Assembly (NCBI RefSeq): GCF_002849695.1
Contig: NZ_CP018937.1
Span: 1,984,001 to 2,048,000, forward strand
Direction of reading: 5' to 3'
DNA from: Bacteroides fragilis
GTDB lineage: Bacteria; Bacteroidota; Bacteroidia; Bacteroidales; Bacteroidaceae
Length of the DNA stretch: 64,000 nucleotides
Shown: piece after piece, positions 7,340-16,918 of the stretch
How positions within the stretch are numbered: the stretch's first letter is position 1
Layout of the letters: each line of letters starts with the position of its first letter
The notes under the pieces: model-generated
What the model saw: only the letters and a program-made list of their open reading frames with translations
Told to the model about the DNA's origin: nothing
Databases searched by the model: none
Program-made: the position numbers and the translations under genes

Positions 7340-8746
7340 ATGAAACTACGAATAGGAAATATCATGTTCTTGCTGTTTCTTTCGTCCGTAGCCTTTCCAC
7401 AGGCTACGAACCGCTATCTGGACAAACCTTTGCCACAAGAATGGGAAGAAGATGCACAAATTTTTCAGCAAGTATTGCCGGTGGATGACCAATGGTGGAA
7501 AGCTTTTCAGGATCCGGTTCTCGATTCTCTTATTTCTGTTGCGGTCAAACAAAACTACTCGATACTGACCGCTATTGACCGTATCAATATGGCAAAAGCC
7601 AACCTGAGGATGGAACGTGGAAACTTTTTTCCAACGATCGGACTGAATGCCGGATGGACTCGTCAACAAAGTAGTGGCAATACCAGTGAATTGCCTCAAT
7701 CCACTCAGCATTATTACGATGCCTCGCTGAATATGAGTTGGGAATTAGACCTCTTCGGAAGCATCCGTAACCGTGTAAAAGCTCAGAAAGAAAACTTTGC
7801 TGCCAGCAAAGAAGAGTACACCGGTACAATGGTATCACTCTGCGCCCAAGTAGCTTCAGCATATATCAACCTGCGGGAGCTGCAACAAGAATTGGCAGTA
7901 ATACAAAAGAACTGCGCATCGCAGGAAGCCGTATTGAAAATCACAGAAGTGAGATACAATACCGGACTCGTTTCTAAATTGGACGTAGCACAAGCTAAAT
8001 CTGTGTTTTTCAGCACAAAAGCCTCTATCCCCCAAATTGAATCGGGTATCAATCAATACATTACTACCCTTGCTATACTATTAGGCACTTATCCTCAGGA
8101 GATACGTCCCACATTAGAGTCTCCAGGAATATTGCCTGACTATATGGAACCAATTGGAGTAGGACTTCCGGCCGACTTACTGCTTCGTCGTCCGGACATC
8201 CGTAGTGCAGAACGAAGTGTGAATGCTCAAGCGGCTTTAGTGGGGGCATCCAAATCGGACTGGCTGCCTCAGATTTTTCTAAAAGGTTCGCTTGGTTATA
8301 CTGCTAAGGACCTGAAAGATCTGACTCATCATAAGAGCATGACCTATGAAATAGCACCGGCACTAAGCTGGACACTTTTTAAAGGGACTCAATTGGTAAA
8401 TGCCACCAAACTGGCTAAAGCACAATTAGACGAAGCTATCAACCAGTTTAATCAGACTGTATTGACTGCCGTACAAGAGACAGACAATGCCATGAATGCT
8501 TACCGGAACTCCATCAAGCAAATAGTAGCTCTACGCGAAGTGCGTAATCAAGGACAAGAAACCTTGACACTCTCACTGGAACTCTATAAACAAGGATTAA
8601 CCCCATTCCAGAATGTACTGGATGCACAACGCTCGCTACTCAGTTATGAGAACCAACTGGTCCAAGCAAGAGGATATTCCTTGCTCCAGCTGATAGCCAT
8701 GTACCAAGCCCTGGGAGGCGGATGGTCCGGAAACCTAAATGATTAA
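7340..8746 (+). CDS. Outer-membrane efflux factor, TolC/NodT family
   Basis: Outer-membrane channel of a tripartite efflux system. The 468-residue protein begins with a signal peptide (about residues 1-20, IMFLLFLSSVAF-PQA) and has the two outer-membrane-efflux repeats in tandem: WWKAFQDPVLDSLI near the start, the GLPADLLLRRPDIRSAER motif around residue 280, and the ALGGGW ending. This RRPDIR-type motif is typical of the RND-linked OprM/NodT branch. First gene of a three-gene operon with adaptor and pump; the order channel-adaptor-pump differs from the more usual adaptor-pump-channel. Several bme-type efflux systems are known in Bacteroides, but I cannot tell which this is. Confidence 0.9.
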   Translation: MKLRIGNIMFLLFLSSVAFPQATNRYLDKPLPQEWEEDAQIFQQVLPVDDQWWKAFQDPVLDSLISVAVKQNYSILTAIDRINMAKANLRMERGNFFPTIGLNAGWTRQQSSGNTSELPQSTQHYYDASLNMSWELDLFGSIRNRVKAQKENFAASKEEYTGTMVSLCAQVASAYINLRELQQELAVIQKNCASQEAVLKITEVRYNTGLVSKLDVAQAKSVFFSTKASIPQIESGINQYITTLAILLGTYPQEIRPTLESPGILPDYMEPIGVGLPADLLLRRPDIRSAERSVNAQAALVGASKSDWLPQIFLKGSLGYTAKDLKDLTHHKSMTYEIAPALSWTLFKGTQLVNATKLAKAQLDEAINQFNQTVLTAVQETDNAMNAYRNSIKQIVALREVRNQGQETLTLSLELYKQGLTPFQNVLDAQRSLLSYENQLVQARGYSLLQLIAMYQALGGGWSGNLND

Positions 8747-8764
8747 CTATAAAGACCTATCATA

Positions 8765-9904
8765 ATGAAAAAACTAATGTATATTTTTCTCATCTTTCCT
8801 TTGGTAATGACCGGATGTAAAGGAAAAAAAGAAGCCGGAAGAGGAGAGATGCCTACTCCGGAAATCAGTGTGGCATATCCACTCGTACAAAACATTACCC
8901 TGACAAAAGATTATCCGGGATATCTGACTACCGAACAAACCGTAAATCTGGTAGCCCGGGTCAACGGCACCCTGCAATCCGCCTCATTCACACCGGGGAC
9001 TCGTGTAAAGCAGGGGCAACTCCTGTTCGTTATCGAACCTACTATCTACAAAGATAATGTAACACAGGCTGAAGCGCAATTGAAAACTGCGCTTGCACAA
9101 CTGGAATATGCCCGCAATAACTATACCCGAATGAAAGAAGCTTTGAAAAGTGATGCAGTCAGTCGTATACAGGTTTTACAGGCAGAATCAAACGTTGCCG
9201 AAGCCACCGCTGCTGTTAGCAATGCTGAAGCCACCCTGAATACTGCACGTACCAATCTGGGATACTGCTACATCCGTGCTCCTTTCAATGGAACAATCAG
9301 CCGCTCACTTTACGATGTAGGAAGCTATATCAGCGGAGCCGGACAACCTGTCACTTTGGCCACGATCTATAAAGACGACCGAATGTATACCTACTTTAAT
9401 GTAGCAGACAACCAATGGCTATCCATGCTACTTTCACAAACCGGTAAGGAGAAAGAACTTCCCAAAAATGTTATCGTACGCTTGGGAGAAAACGGTACAC
9501 AAAACTATCCGGCTACACTGGATTACTTATCGCCCAATGTAGACCTGGGTACAGGAACACTTAACGTACGCGCCAACCTCGATAATCCGAAAGGGGTTCT
9601 GAAAAGCGGACTATACGTCAGCATTACATTGCCATATGCCGAAGCGAAGCAAGCATTGCTCGTACCAGAAGCCTCTATTGGAACAGACCAGTTAGGAAAA
9701 TACCTATATATTGTAAATGATTCGAATGTTGTGCGCTATCGCCACATCGAGCCGGGACAGCTGGTTAACGATACGTTACGTCAAATTAAAAGCGGGCTTT
9801 CGGCTAAAGAGCAATACGTCACAACGGCATTAATGAAAGTGCGTGACGGCATGAAAATCAAGCCAATATCAGTCAATCACGAGTCACAAACCTCTAATCA
9901 TTAA
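8765..9904 (+). CDS. RND efflux periplasmic adaptor (membrane fusion lipoprotein)
   Basis: Links the inner-membrane pump to the outer-membrane channel. It carries a lipoprotein signal with the cysteine at residue 18 (PLVMTGC), a barrel-sandwich half-motif ([15 protein letters not shown]), an alpha-helical hairpin of about residues 90-160 rich in Ala/Gln, the second lipoyl half ([15 protein letters not shown]), and a C-terminal beta-barrel and membrane-proximal domain. At 379 residues it is typical of AcrA/MexA-like adaptors. It starts 18 bases after the channel gene and ends 4 bases before the pump gene. Confidence 0.93.
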   Translation: MKKLMYIFLIFPLVMTGCKGKKEAGRGEMPTPEISVAYPLVQNITLTKDYPGYLTTEQTVNLVARVNGTLQSASFTPGTRVKQGQLLFVIEPTIYKDNVTQAEAQLKTALAQLEYARNNYTRMKEALKSDAVSRIQVLQAESNVAEATAAVSNAEATLNTARTNLGYCYIRAPFNGTISRSLYDVGSYISGAGQPVTLATIYKDDRMYTYFNVADNQWLSMLLSQTGKEKELPKNVIVRLGENGTQNYPATLDYLSPNVDLGTGTLNVRANLDNPKGVLKSGLYVSITLPYAEAKQALLVPEASIGTDQLGKYLYIVNDSNVVRYRHIEPGQLVNDTLRQIKSGLSAKEQYVTTALMKVRDGMKIKPISVNHESQTSNH

Positions 9905-9908
9905 GTAC

Positions 9909-12900
9909 ATGTTTTCAAAGTTCTTTATCAATCGGCCTATATTTGCCACGGTACTGGCATTGATTATCGTGGTGGCGGGATTGGTAACATTAAATATATT
10001 GCCTGTCGCACAGTTTCCGGAGATTACTCCACCTACAGTACAGGTGTCTGCTTTCTATCCGGGAGCAAATGCTGAAACTGTAGCTCAAACTGTCGGCATC
10101 CCCATTGAACAGCAAGTGAACGGAGTAGACGGTATGCTTTACATGAGTTCCACCGCATCCAGTTCGGGTGCCTATTCACTGACTATAACCTTTGCCGTAG
10201 GCACAGATATCGACATGGCTACCGTACAGGTACAGAACCGGGTAAGTGTAGCGCAATCTTCACTGCCGGAACCAGTTGTAGTCCAGGGAGTAACTGTACA
10301 GAAACAATCATCCAACATCGTGATGTTTCTCACAATGCAGGCAAAAGACTCTGTATACGACGGACTATATCTTACGAATTATGCACAACTAAATCTGGTA
10401 GATCAACTAACACGAGTACCGGGTGTAGGAGCTGTCAATGTAATGGGGGCAGGAAACTACAGTATGCGTGTCTGGCTCGATCCGGAAGCAATGCGTATCC
10501 GTAATCTCTCTCCTGCGCAAGTTTATCAAGCTATCCAGTCACAAAACATTGAAGTCAGTGCCGGCTATATCGGACAACCTATTGGAAAAAATAATAATAA
10601 CGCCTACCAGTATACGTTGAATGTACAGGGACGGCTGACATCTCCCGAAGAGTTCGGTAACATCATTATCCGAACCGGAGAAGGAGGGAAAATGCTCCGA
10701 CTGAAAGATATAGCACGCATCGACCTTGGCAGTTCCTCGTACAATGTTGTCTCTAAACTAAAAGGACATCCCACTGCTGCCATTGCTATTTATCAACAAC
10801 CGGGTTCAAACTCGCTTGATGTTTCCAAAGGAGTCAAAGCTAAGATGCAGGAGCTTGCACAAAACTTCCCGGCAGGCGTCAGCTATAATGTGACATTGGA
10901 TACAACCGATGTCATCAATGCATCTATCGATGAAGTATTGGTAACTTTCCTGGAAACCACCTTACTGGTAGTACTTGTTATTTTCCTGTTCCTGCAAAAC
11001 TGGCGGGCTGTTATCATCCCATGTATCACCATCCCTGTATCACTGATTGGTACTTTGGCAGTAATGGCTGCTCTTGGATTCTCAATCAATACTTTAACTC
11101 TGTTTGGATTAATACTTGCCGTAGCGATAGTGGTAGACGATGCAATAGTAGTGGTAGAAAATGCTTCCCGATTATTGGAAACGGGACAGTATTCTCCTAA
11201 AGATGCCGTCACCAAAGCAATGGGAGAGATCACCGGCCCAATTGTCGGGGTTGTACTGGTATTGCTTGCTGTTTTCATACCAACTACATTGATCAGTGGC
11301 ATCTCCGGACAGCTTTACAAACAATTTGCCTTGACCATTGCCGCTTCTACCGTATTGAGTGGCATTAACTCGTTGACACTGACCCCTGCATTATGTGCCT
11401 TGTTTTTGGAACATAACAAGCCATCCAATTTTTTCATATACAAAGGATTCAACAAAGTATATGACAAGACACAGAATCTCTATGACCGCATTGTAAAAGG
11501 ATTACTCATTCGTCCGGGACTTGCACTGATCTCTTATGGGATCATTACAGCGATAGCTGTCATTCTGTTCATGAAATGGCCTTCAACTTTCGTGCCCGAT
11601 GAAGATGACGGGTATTTTATCGCTGTCATCCAATTGCCACCGGCATCGAGTCTCGAACGCACACAAGCTGTCGGACAAAAAGTGAACCGAATTTTAGATA
11701 GTTATCCGGAAGTAAAAGACTACATTGGTATCAGTGGCTTTTCTATTATGGGAGGTGGCGAACAATCAAATACAGGTACCTATTTCGTTGTACTGAAAAA
11801 CTGGGATGAACGGAAAGGAAAAGAACACACTGCTGCAGCTGTAGTAGAGCGTTTCAATGAAATGGCTTATGGCATTCAGGAAGCGCAGATATTTGCGATG
11901 GTGCCTCCGGCCATTCCCGGCTTAGGAGCCTCGGGAGGTTTACAGTTACAACTGGAAGATCGTAACAATCTGGGACCGACAGAAATGCAGAGAGCTATCG
12001 AAACTTTGATGGCTACCTATCACACACAACCGGCCCTCGCATCCATATCCAGTATGTACCAGGCCAATGTGCCACAATACTTCCTGAATATTGACCGTGA
12101 TAAAGTCCAATTTATGGGTATCCAGTTGGACAATGTATTCTCTACGCTAAGTTATTACATGGGGGCAGCCTATGTCAACGACTTTGTTCAGTTCGGACGC
12201 ATCTATCAGGTAAAAATAGAAGCCGGGGAACAGGCTCAGAAAGTGATCGATGATGTATTGAAGCTCAGTGTCCCCAACGCCGCGGGAAATATGGTACCAT
12301 TTTCTTCTTTTACAAAAGTTGAAGAACGTCTGGGTATGGACCAGATAAGCCGCTACAATATGTATTCAACAGCTTCCATAACCTGCAATGTAGCCTCAGG
12401 AAGTAGTTCAGGTGAGGGAATACAACAGATGGAGAATCTCATAAAAGAGCAACTGGGCAATGAATTCGGTTACGAATGGACTTCGGTAGCTTACCAAGAA
12501 ACGCAGGCAGGAAACACAACGACCATTGTATTCATTATGGCACTATTGGTAGCATTTCTGGTATTGGCAGCCCAATACGAAAGCTGGACAAGCCCGTTAT
12601 CAGCTATCATGGGACTACCAATGGCTCTGTTGGGCGCCATGATAGGCTGCTTCGTCATGGGTACCCCAGTGAGCATCTACACTCAGATTGGAATTATTTT
12701 GCTGATTGCCCTTTCAGCTAAAAATGGAATTCTGATTGTAGAATTCGCACGCGATTTCCGTGCCGAAGGCAACTCCATACGTGACGCTGCCTATGAAGCC
12801 GGACACGTTCGTTTACGCCCAATCCTTATGACTTCTTTCGCCTTTGTGTTAGGAGTAATGCCATTGCTGTTCGCTACCGGAGCCGGGGCACAAAGCCGCA

Positions 12901-13031
12901 TTGCTCTTGGGGCAGCTGTTGTCTTTGGTATGGCACTGAATACATTGCTGGCAACCGTATATATCCCCAATTTTTATGAATTGATGCAGAAATTCCAAGA
13001 AAACGTCTTGGATCGGAAGAAAAAGAAATAG
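9909..13031 (+). CDS. RND efflux pump, HAE1 (AcrB-like) family
   Basis: Proton-driven inner-membrane exporter of hydrophobic or amphiphilic compounds, a trimer in the AcrB family. The 1040 residues show the N-terminal FFINRPIFA motif before TM1, two large periplasmic loops, and the proton-relay residues: Asp410-Asp411 in TM4 ([10 protein letters not shown]) and Lys938 in TM10 ([13 protein letters not shown]). Length and motifs are intact, so the pump should be functional. Together with the two upstream genes it makes a complete tripartite system; substrate range (drugs, bile salts) cannot be read from sequence. No regulator gene is adjacent. A strong terminator follows. Confidence 0.95.
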   Translation: MFSKFFINRPIFATVLALIIVVAGLVTLNILPVAQFPEITPPTVQVSAFYPGANAETVAQTVGIPIEQQVNGVDGMLYMSSTASSSGAYSLTITFAVGTDIDMATVQVQNRVSVAQSSLPEPVVVQGVTVQKQSSNIVMFLTMQAKDSVYDGLYLTNYAQLNLVDQLTRVPGVGAVNVMGAGNYSMRVWLDPEAMRIRNLSPAQVYQAIQSQNIEVSAGYIGQPIGKNNNNAYQYTLNVQGRLTSPEEFGNIIIRTGEGGKMLRLKDIARIDLGSSSYNVVSKLKGHPTAAIAIYQQPGSNSLDVSKGVKAKMQELAQNFPAGVSYNVTLDTTDVINASIDEVLVTFLETTLLVVLVIFLFLQNWRAVIIPCITIPVSLIGTLAVMAALGFSINTLTLFGLILAVAIVVDDAIVVVENASRLLETGQYSPKDAVTKAMGEITGPIVGVVLVLLAVFIPTTLISGISGQLYKQFALTIAASTVLSGINSLTLTPALCALFLEHNKPSNFFIYKGFNKVYDKTQNLYDRIVKGLLIRPGLALISYGIITAIAVILFMKWPSTFVPDEDDGYFIAVIQLPPASSLERTQAVGQKVNRILDSYPEVKDYIGISGFSIMGGGEQSNTGTYFVVLKNWDERKGKEHTAAAVVERFNEMAYGIQEAQIFAMVPPAIPGLGASGGLQLQLEDRNNLGPTEMQRAIETLMATYHTQPALASISSMYQANVPQYFLNIDRDKVQFMGIQLDNVFSTLSYYMGAAYVNDFVQFGRIYQVKIEAGEQAQKVIDDVLKLSVPNAAGNMVPFSSFTKVEERLGMDQISRYNMYSTASITCNVASGSSSGEGIQQMENLIKEQLGNEFGYEWTSVAYQETQAGNTTTIVFIMALLVAFLVLAAQYESWTSPLSAIMGLPMALLGAMIGCFVMGTPVSIYTQIGIILLIALSAKNGILIVEFARDFRAEGNSIRDAAYEAGHVRLRPILMTSFAFVLGVMPLLFATGAGAQSRIALGAAVVFGMALNTLLATVYIPNFYELMQKFQENVLDRKKKK

Positions 13032-13079
13032 TTCTCTATATCACTATCTCTATTGTAAAAAACGTCCTTTTCATTTCAC

Positions 13080-13126
13080 AGTCTATTGTCACCGAGCTGA
13101 ATCTCGGATGACAATAGACTTTTTCT
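13080..13126 (+). terminator. Intrinsic terminator of the RND operon
   Basis: AGTCTATTGTCA pairs with TGACAATAGACT, with an inner CCGAG/CTCGG stem and one bulged base, followed by TTTTTCTT. Confidence 0.9.
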
Positions 13127-13241
13127 TATACTTATCACAAAAACAATTAAGTGCTTTCATGCTTATTCCATAAAAATAGGAATATGTTGAGTTATTAGGT
13201 AATAGTTCTGATTATAAACAAATTATGAAGACAACAATCTG

Positions 13242-13290
13242 TCATTACGAAGTTAACTTTAACAGTGTGTTAAAGTTAACTTCGTAATGA
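13242..13290. repeat. Perfect 23-bp inverted repeat with a 3-base loop
   Basis: Arms 13242-13264 and 13268-13290 are exact reverse complements (begin TCATTACGAAGTTAAC, end in AACA) around GTG. There is no T-run directly after it on either strand, so it is a poor intrinsic terminator. It lies between the efflux terminator and the stop of the convergent HsdR_N-like gene. The rest of 13032-13376 holds the terminator at 13080 and otherwise AT-rich DNA with nothing I can name. Confidence 0.85.
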
Positions 13291-13376
13291 TAAACAATTA
13301 GCTTTTTACATTTACGATATTAACTTCCTAAAGATAAATCAATAAAGGTCCAAATTCACTGTTAACATTGTTAATT

Positions 13377-13826
13377 TTACAAGATAGCATAATCCGGAAT
13401 ATCAGCCAGAAATGAATAACTTTGAGTATCATAATTCATCCGGCAGCAATAGTGTTGCATACCATTACTGACAACCAGATAATCAACCTTCAAAACCATA
13501 TTATAACGAGTAATCTGATCAAAAACAGCTTGTGTGATCTCAATGTGGGGAGCTTTGTATTCAACAATCATTCTGGCAGTAAGATCACGCTTATAAAGCA
13601 CTGTGTCACATCGTTTCTTGGTTCCATTCAAGTTCAACAGCACCTCATTGGCCATCAGAGACGACGGATATCCTTTATAGACAATAAGAAAGTGTACAAA
13701 GTGCTGACGGACCCATTCCTCGGGGGTCAACGCGACATAACGACGGCGAATCACATCGAAAATAACATTTTTTCCATTTCGAGTGGCGATTTTAGTGTCA
13801 AATACTGGTAGGTTTAACGATAACAT
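13377..13826 (-). CDS. HsdR_N-like (type I restriction R-subunit N-terminal) domain protein
   Basis: A free-standing 149-residue protein resembling the nuclease domain at the N-terminus of type I restriction R subunits (HSDR_N_2). A PD-(D/E)xK-like active site can be placed at Asp74 (KRCDTVLY), Glu89 and Lys91 (IVEYKAP), followed by the Q-x3-Y-like helix QITRYNMVLKV. No HsdM, HsdS or helicase is nearby, so it is not a restriction system; similar orphans are common in Bacteroidetes beside holA and the AMP nucleosidase gene. It may be a DNA-repair or housekeeping nuclease, or an inactive fold. Divergent from amn. Confidence 0.8.
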   Translation of the reverse strand: MLSLNLPVFDTKIATRNGKNVIFDVIRRRYVALTPEEWVRQHFVHFLIVYKGYPSSLMANEVLLNLNGTKKRCDTVLYKRDLTARMIVEYKAPHIEITQAVFDQITRYNMVLKVDYLVVSNGMQHYCCRMNYDTQSYSFLADIPDYAIL

Positions 13827-13890
13827 TTACTATTTTTGTAAGTTAAATAATGGCTTCCTGTTATTGGAAGCACAAATTTAATGGAATCTT

Positions 13891-14667
13891 ATGAAAACAA
13901 AGCAAGAAATCGTAGCTAATTGGCTGCCCCGTTACACCAAACGTAATCTGGAAGACTTTGGAGAGTATATCCTGTTGACTAACTTCAACAAGTATGTAGA
14001 AATATTTGCGGAAAAATTTAATGTTCCTATCCTTGGCAGAGATGCCAATATGATATCTGCCAGCGCAGAAGGGATTACAATCATCAACTTCGGCATGGGA
14101 AGTCCCAATGCAGCCATTATCATGGATCTGTTAAGCGCCATTTCTCCCAAAGCTTGTCTGTTTCTGGGCAAATGTGGAGGAATTGATAAAAAGAACAAAA
14201 TAGGTGATCTGATCCTGCCAATTGCCGCTATCCGGGGAGAAGGTACCTCAAACGACTATTTTCCACCCGAAGTTCCATCGTTACCGGCATTTATGTTACA
14301 ACGTGCCGTATCATCGGCCATCCGCGACTATGCACGCGATTACTGGACAGGAACCGTCTACACAACCAACCGCCGTATATGGGAACATGATGACGCCTTT
14401 AAGGAATACCTGAAGAAAACTCGTGCAATGGCAGTCGACATGGAAACAGCAACCTTATTCAGTTGTGGCTTTGCCAATCATATTCCGACCGGTGCTTTGC
14501 TGCTTGTATCCGACCAGCCTATGATTCCGGAAGGAGTGAAAACCGATAAAAGCGATAATATAGTTACTAAAAACTATGTAGAGGAACATGTAGAGATAGG
14601 TATTGCTTCATTACGAATGATTATTGACGAAAAGAAAACTGTAAAACACTTGAAATTCGACTGGTAA
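13891..14667 (+). CDS. amn: AMP nucleosidase
   Basis: Cleaves AMP to adenine and ribose-5-phosphate. The 258-residue protein is the short Bacteroidetes type, lacking the N-terminal regulatory domain of the E. coli enzyme (about 480 residues). Phosphorylase-fold motifs are visible: GMGSPNAAI near residue 70, FLGKCGGID near 92, the AVDMETATLF purine/ribose-binding segment near 183, and LLVSDQPMIPEGVKT. The MET segment with a following acidic residue is typical of nucleoside phosphorylases and nucleosidases, so a related nucleosidase is the alternative. 18 bases upstream of holA, probably cotranscribed. Confidence 0.85.
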   Translation: MKTKQEIVANWLPRYTKRNLEDFGEYILLTNFNKYVEIFAEKFNVPILGRDANMISASAEGITIINFGMGSPNAAIIMDLLSAISPKACLFLGKCGGIDKKNKIGDLILPIAAIRGEGTSNDYFPPEVPSLPAFMLQRAVSSAIRDYARDYWTGTVYTTNRRIWEHDDAFKEYLKKTRAMAVDMETATLFSCGFANHIPTGALLLVSDQPMIPEGVKTDKSDNIVTKNYVEEHVEIGIASLRMIIDEKKTVKHLKFDW

Positions 14668-14685
14668 CGCCACACCAACATTTAT

Positions 14686-15705
14686 ATGGCAAAACAAGAA
14701 CTGACTTGCGACGATATCCTCAAAGAATTGAGGGCCAAACAATATCGCCCCATCTATTATTTGATGGGAGAAGAATCTTATTATATCGACTTGATAGCCG
14801 ATTATATCACCGACAATGTATTGACGGATACAGAAAAAGAGTTTAACCTTACTGTGGTTTATGGCGCGGATGTGGATGTAGCAACCGTAATTAATGCCGC
14901 TAAACGTTATCCGATGATGTCCGAACATCAGGTTGTAATAGTAAAAGAAGCACAAGCTATACGCAATATAGAAGAGTTATCTTATTATCTGCAAAAGCCA
15001 TTAAATTCAACTATCTTAGTCATTTGTCATAAGCATGGCACTTTGGATCGTAGAAAAAAATTAGCTGCAGAAGTTGAAAAAGCAGGTGTCCTATTCGAAT
15101 CTAAAAAGATAAAAGAGGCGCAACTACCTGCATTTATCAGTTCGTACATGAAACGTAAAGGCATAGATATGGAACCCAAAGCCACTGCGATGTTGGCCGA
15201 TTTTGTAGGGACTGATCTCAGCCGTCTAACAGGCGAACTGGAAAAGCTAATTATTACATTACCCAGTGGTCAAAAACGTGTCACACCTGAACAGATAGAG
15301 AAAAACATAGGAATTAGCAAAGACTATAATAACTTTGAATTGCGTAGTGCACTGGTTGAGAAAGATATACTCAAAGCTAATAAAATAATAAAATACTTTG
15401 AGGAAAATCCTAAAACAAACCCGATACAGATGACACTTTCTTTACTATTTAATTTCTACTCAAATCTTATGTTAGCGTACTATGCACCGGATAAATCAGA
15501 GCAAGGAGTAGCCACAATGTTAGGACTAAAAACCCCATGGCAAGCTCGCGATTATCTGGCAGCAATGCGAAAATACAGTGGAGTAAAAACAATGCAAATT
15601 GTAGGAGAAATACGATATGCAGATGCTAAATCGAAAGGTGTGGGCAATGGTTCAATTAGTGATGGAGACATCCTCCGCGAGTTGGTCTTCAAGATTCTTC
15701 ATTAA
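14686..15705 (+). CDS. holA: DNA polymerase III subunit delta
   Basis: Clamp-loader wrench subunit that opens the beta clamp in the replication complex. At 339 residues it matches HolA length. The N-terminal AAA-like domain shows RPIYYLMGEESYYIDLIADYI, the family hallmark, followed by LVICHKHGTLDRRKKL where the sensor region lies, and the collar domain with LTGELEKLIITLP and GISKDYNNFELRSALV. As usual for delta, Walker motifs are degenerate. Starts 18 bases after amn and is followed by a terminator-like hairpin. Confidence 0.92.
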   Translation: MAKQELTCDDILKELRAKQYRPIYYLMGEESYYIDLIADYITDNVLTDTEKEFNLTVVYGADVDVATVINAAKRYPMMSEHQVVIVKEAQAIRNIEELSYYLQKPLNSTILVICHKHGTLDRRKKLAAEVEKAGVLFESKKIKEAQLPAFISSYMKRKGIDMEPKATAMLADFVGTDLSRLTGELEKLIITLPSGQKRVTPEQIEKNIGISKDYNNFELRSALVEKDILKANKIIKYFEENPKTNPIQMTLSLLFNFYSNLMLAYYAPDKSEQGVATMLGLKTPWQARDYLAAMRKYSGVKTMQIVGEIRYADAKSKGVGNGSISDGDILRELVFKILH

Positions 15706-15724
15706 AAACAATCCACTTTAAATC

Positions 15725-15776
15725 TACTCCCTATATGCATATATTTTGCCGGTATAAAATATGTGTATGGGGAGTA
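15725..15776 (+). terminator. Terminator-like hairpin after holA
   Basis: TACTCCC (15725-15731) pairs with GGGAGTA (15770-15776), with a second block of TATTTT/AAAATA pairing inside; imperfect arms and no clear T-tract. Confidence 0.45.
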
Positions 15777-16464
15777 AATATATCCTCATAATCCGAAATA
15801 TACTTTCCTATAATTATCCACTTGATTCTTCACATCAATTTTACACTCTTTTCCCTGTCTCTACCATACATATAAAACTTAAATATAGTATTCTGTTTCT
15901 TCTAAAAGAAAACAGATTTTGCATGGGGCGAATAAGTATACTCCCAATAGAACAATATAAAAATCAACAAAAAGAAGATAACATATCCCATATAATAAAA
16001 TTGTGATTATACTGATTCCTATCAATCATCTATATGGGTGTGATATGGTGCTAATGCTTCATCATAATGCTATCTAAAGTAGTATAAATTATATCATAAT
16101 GCTATTTCTCTATGTATAGATTCATTTTTCTAGAATATAAAAAAAATATATATCAAAAAACAAGCATATTCTTCTATATATCAAATAATTAGGTAATATT
16201 TGACTTCCTCAGAATCGAATAATTTCATTTGGATAACCAACCATACGGAAATAACGCAAAAATTTGGCATTATAGCCTAAATGTAAGGTATGATGACACG
16301 CTATTCTTTATATCTATATCCAATAGGCATAAAGACAAAAGCAACTCCCATGCTATTTGTTGCATATATAACGATACAATATGACAATTGTGAATAAGGA
16401 CTATAGCCCTTATATGGATTTACAAAAGTAATAATATCATTTTTGTATAGCAAATAAATATAGC

Positions 16465-16508
16465 ACAAATGTAAATAGACGACATTACATATGTGTATTT
16501 ACATTTGT
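16465..16508. repeat. 13-bp inverted repeat ACAAATGTAAATA
   Basis: Exact arms at 16465-16477 and 16496-16508 with an 18-base spacer that itself contains the palindrome ACATATGT. Each arm contains the TACATTTGT motif that recurs toward the regulator gene, so it may be a paired operator. Confidence 0.6.
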
Positions 16509-16691
16509 AGATGTAATAGGGGAGTAGTTAACATTTCCTTTTTTACATGCTAATGACAGAATAATCAATAAGAAAAAAAATATATATCAATCAAATATTC
16601 AACTAATGCATGAAAATATGGACACATTTGTAATAAACAAGCAACACAAGATAAAATGCATAGATACATATTACAATAAATCAATATATTA

Positions 16692-16728
16692 TAATATCTA
16701 TATAAAGTAATACTTTATATAGATATTA
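16692..16728. repeat. Perfect 37-bp palindrome
   Basis: Arms of 18 bp (TAATATCTATATAAAGTA at 16692-16709 and its exact complement at 16711-16728) around a single A. Odd-centre palindrome with no loop, AT-only apart from a few bases. More like a protein-binding or recombination site, or a cruciform, than an RNA terminator. Confidence 0.7.
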
Positions 16729-16841
16729 CGACTGTATAGGCAATACAAACAGAATTAAAGAGGAAGTCCTATCTTGCGTTTACAATAGTAAAATATGAAT
16801 TATGTATTTGTAATTTGCTTTTGTGATTTTTATTTTTTACT

Positions 16842-16902
16842 TTTGTGCACTAGTAAATATTTCATTTACTTTTGTGAATTAATATATAAGTCATACATTT
16901 GT
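16842..16902 (+). promoter_or_regulatory. Tandem consensus promoters of the XRE regulator
   Basis: TTTG at 16871-16874, then 19 bases, then TACATTTGT at 16894-16902 is an exact fit to the Bacteroides promoter TTTG-N19-21-TAnnTTTG, 16 bases before the ATG at 16919. A second fit overlaps it: TTTG at 16842-16845, 21 bases, TACTTTTGT at 16867-16875. Each -7 motif doubles as the -33 of the next. Confidence 0.65.
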
Positions 16903-16918
16903 AAAACCTTCAAAGGAT

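Larger units (their letters stand above)
15706..16918. other. 1.2-kb AT-rich non-coding block with multiple repeats
   Basis: No convincing gene in this 1.2-kb gap, the longest in the window. It holds a hairpin after holA, a 13-base direct repeat (ATCATAATGCTAT at 16061-16073 and 16093-16105, 32 bases apart), an inverted repeat of ACAAATGTAAATA (16465-16477 and 16496-16508), a perfect palindrome at 16692-16728, and many copies of TTAC(A/T)TTTGT-like motifs. Composition is far more AT-rich than its neighbours. DnaA-box-like 9-mers occur at 15814-15822 (TTATCCACT) and, on the minus strand, at 16389-16397 (TTATTCACA) and 16228-16236. Confidence 0.7.

Noticed and set aside
10883..11302. 139-residue frame opposite the RND pump
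   Set aside because: It mirrors hydrophobic pump codons, rich in Thr, Ser and Ile, as expected from a shadow.
13377..13826. Type I restriction-modification system
   Set aside because: Only an HsdR_N-like domain is present; no helicase, methylase or specificity subunit in the window.
15761..16006. Open frame of 81 residues in the AT-rich gap
   Set aside because: Composition is that of the surrounding non-coding DNA, it starts within the hairpin after holA, and it shows no domain, signal or ribosome site.
16389..16397. Chromosomal origin in the 15.7-16.9 kb gap
   Set aside because: Only one good DnaA-box match and two poorer ones, no dnaA gene and no GC-skew evidence; kept only as a weak lead.
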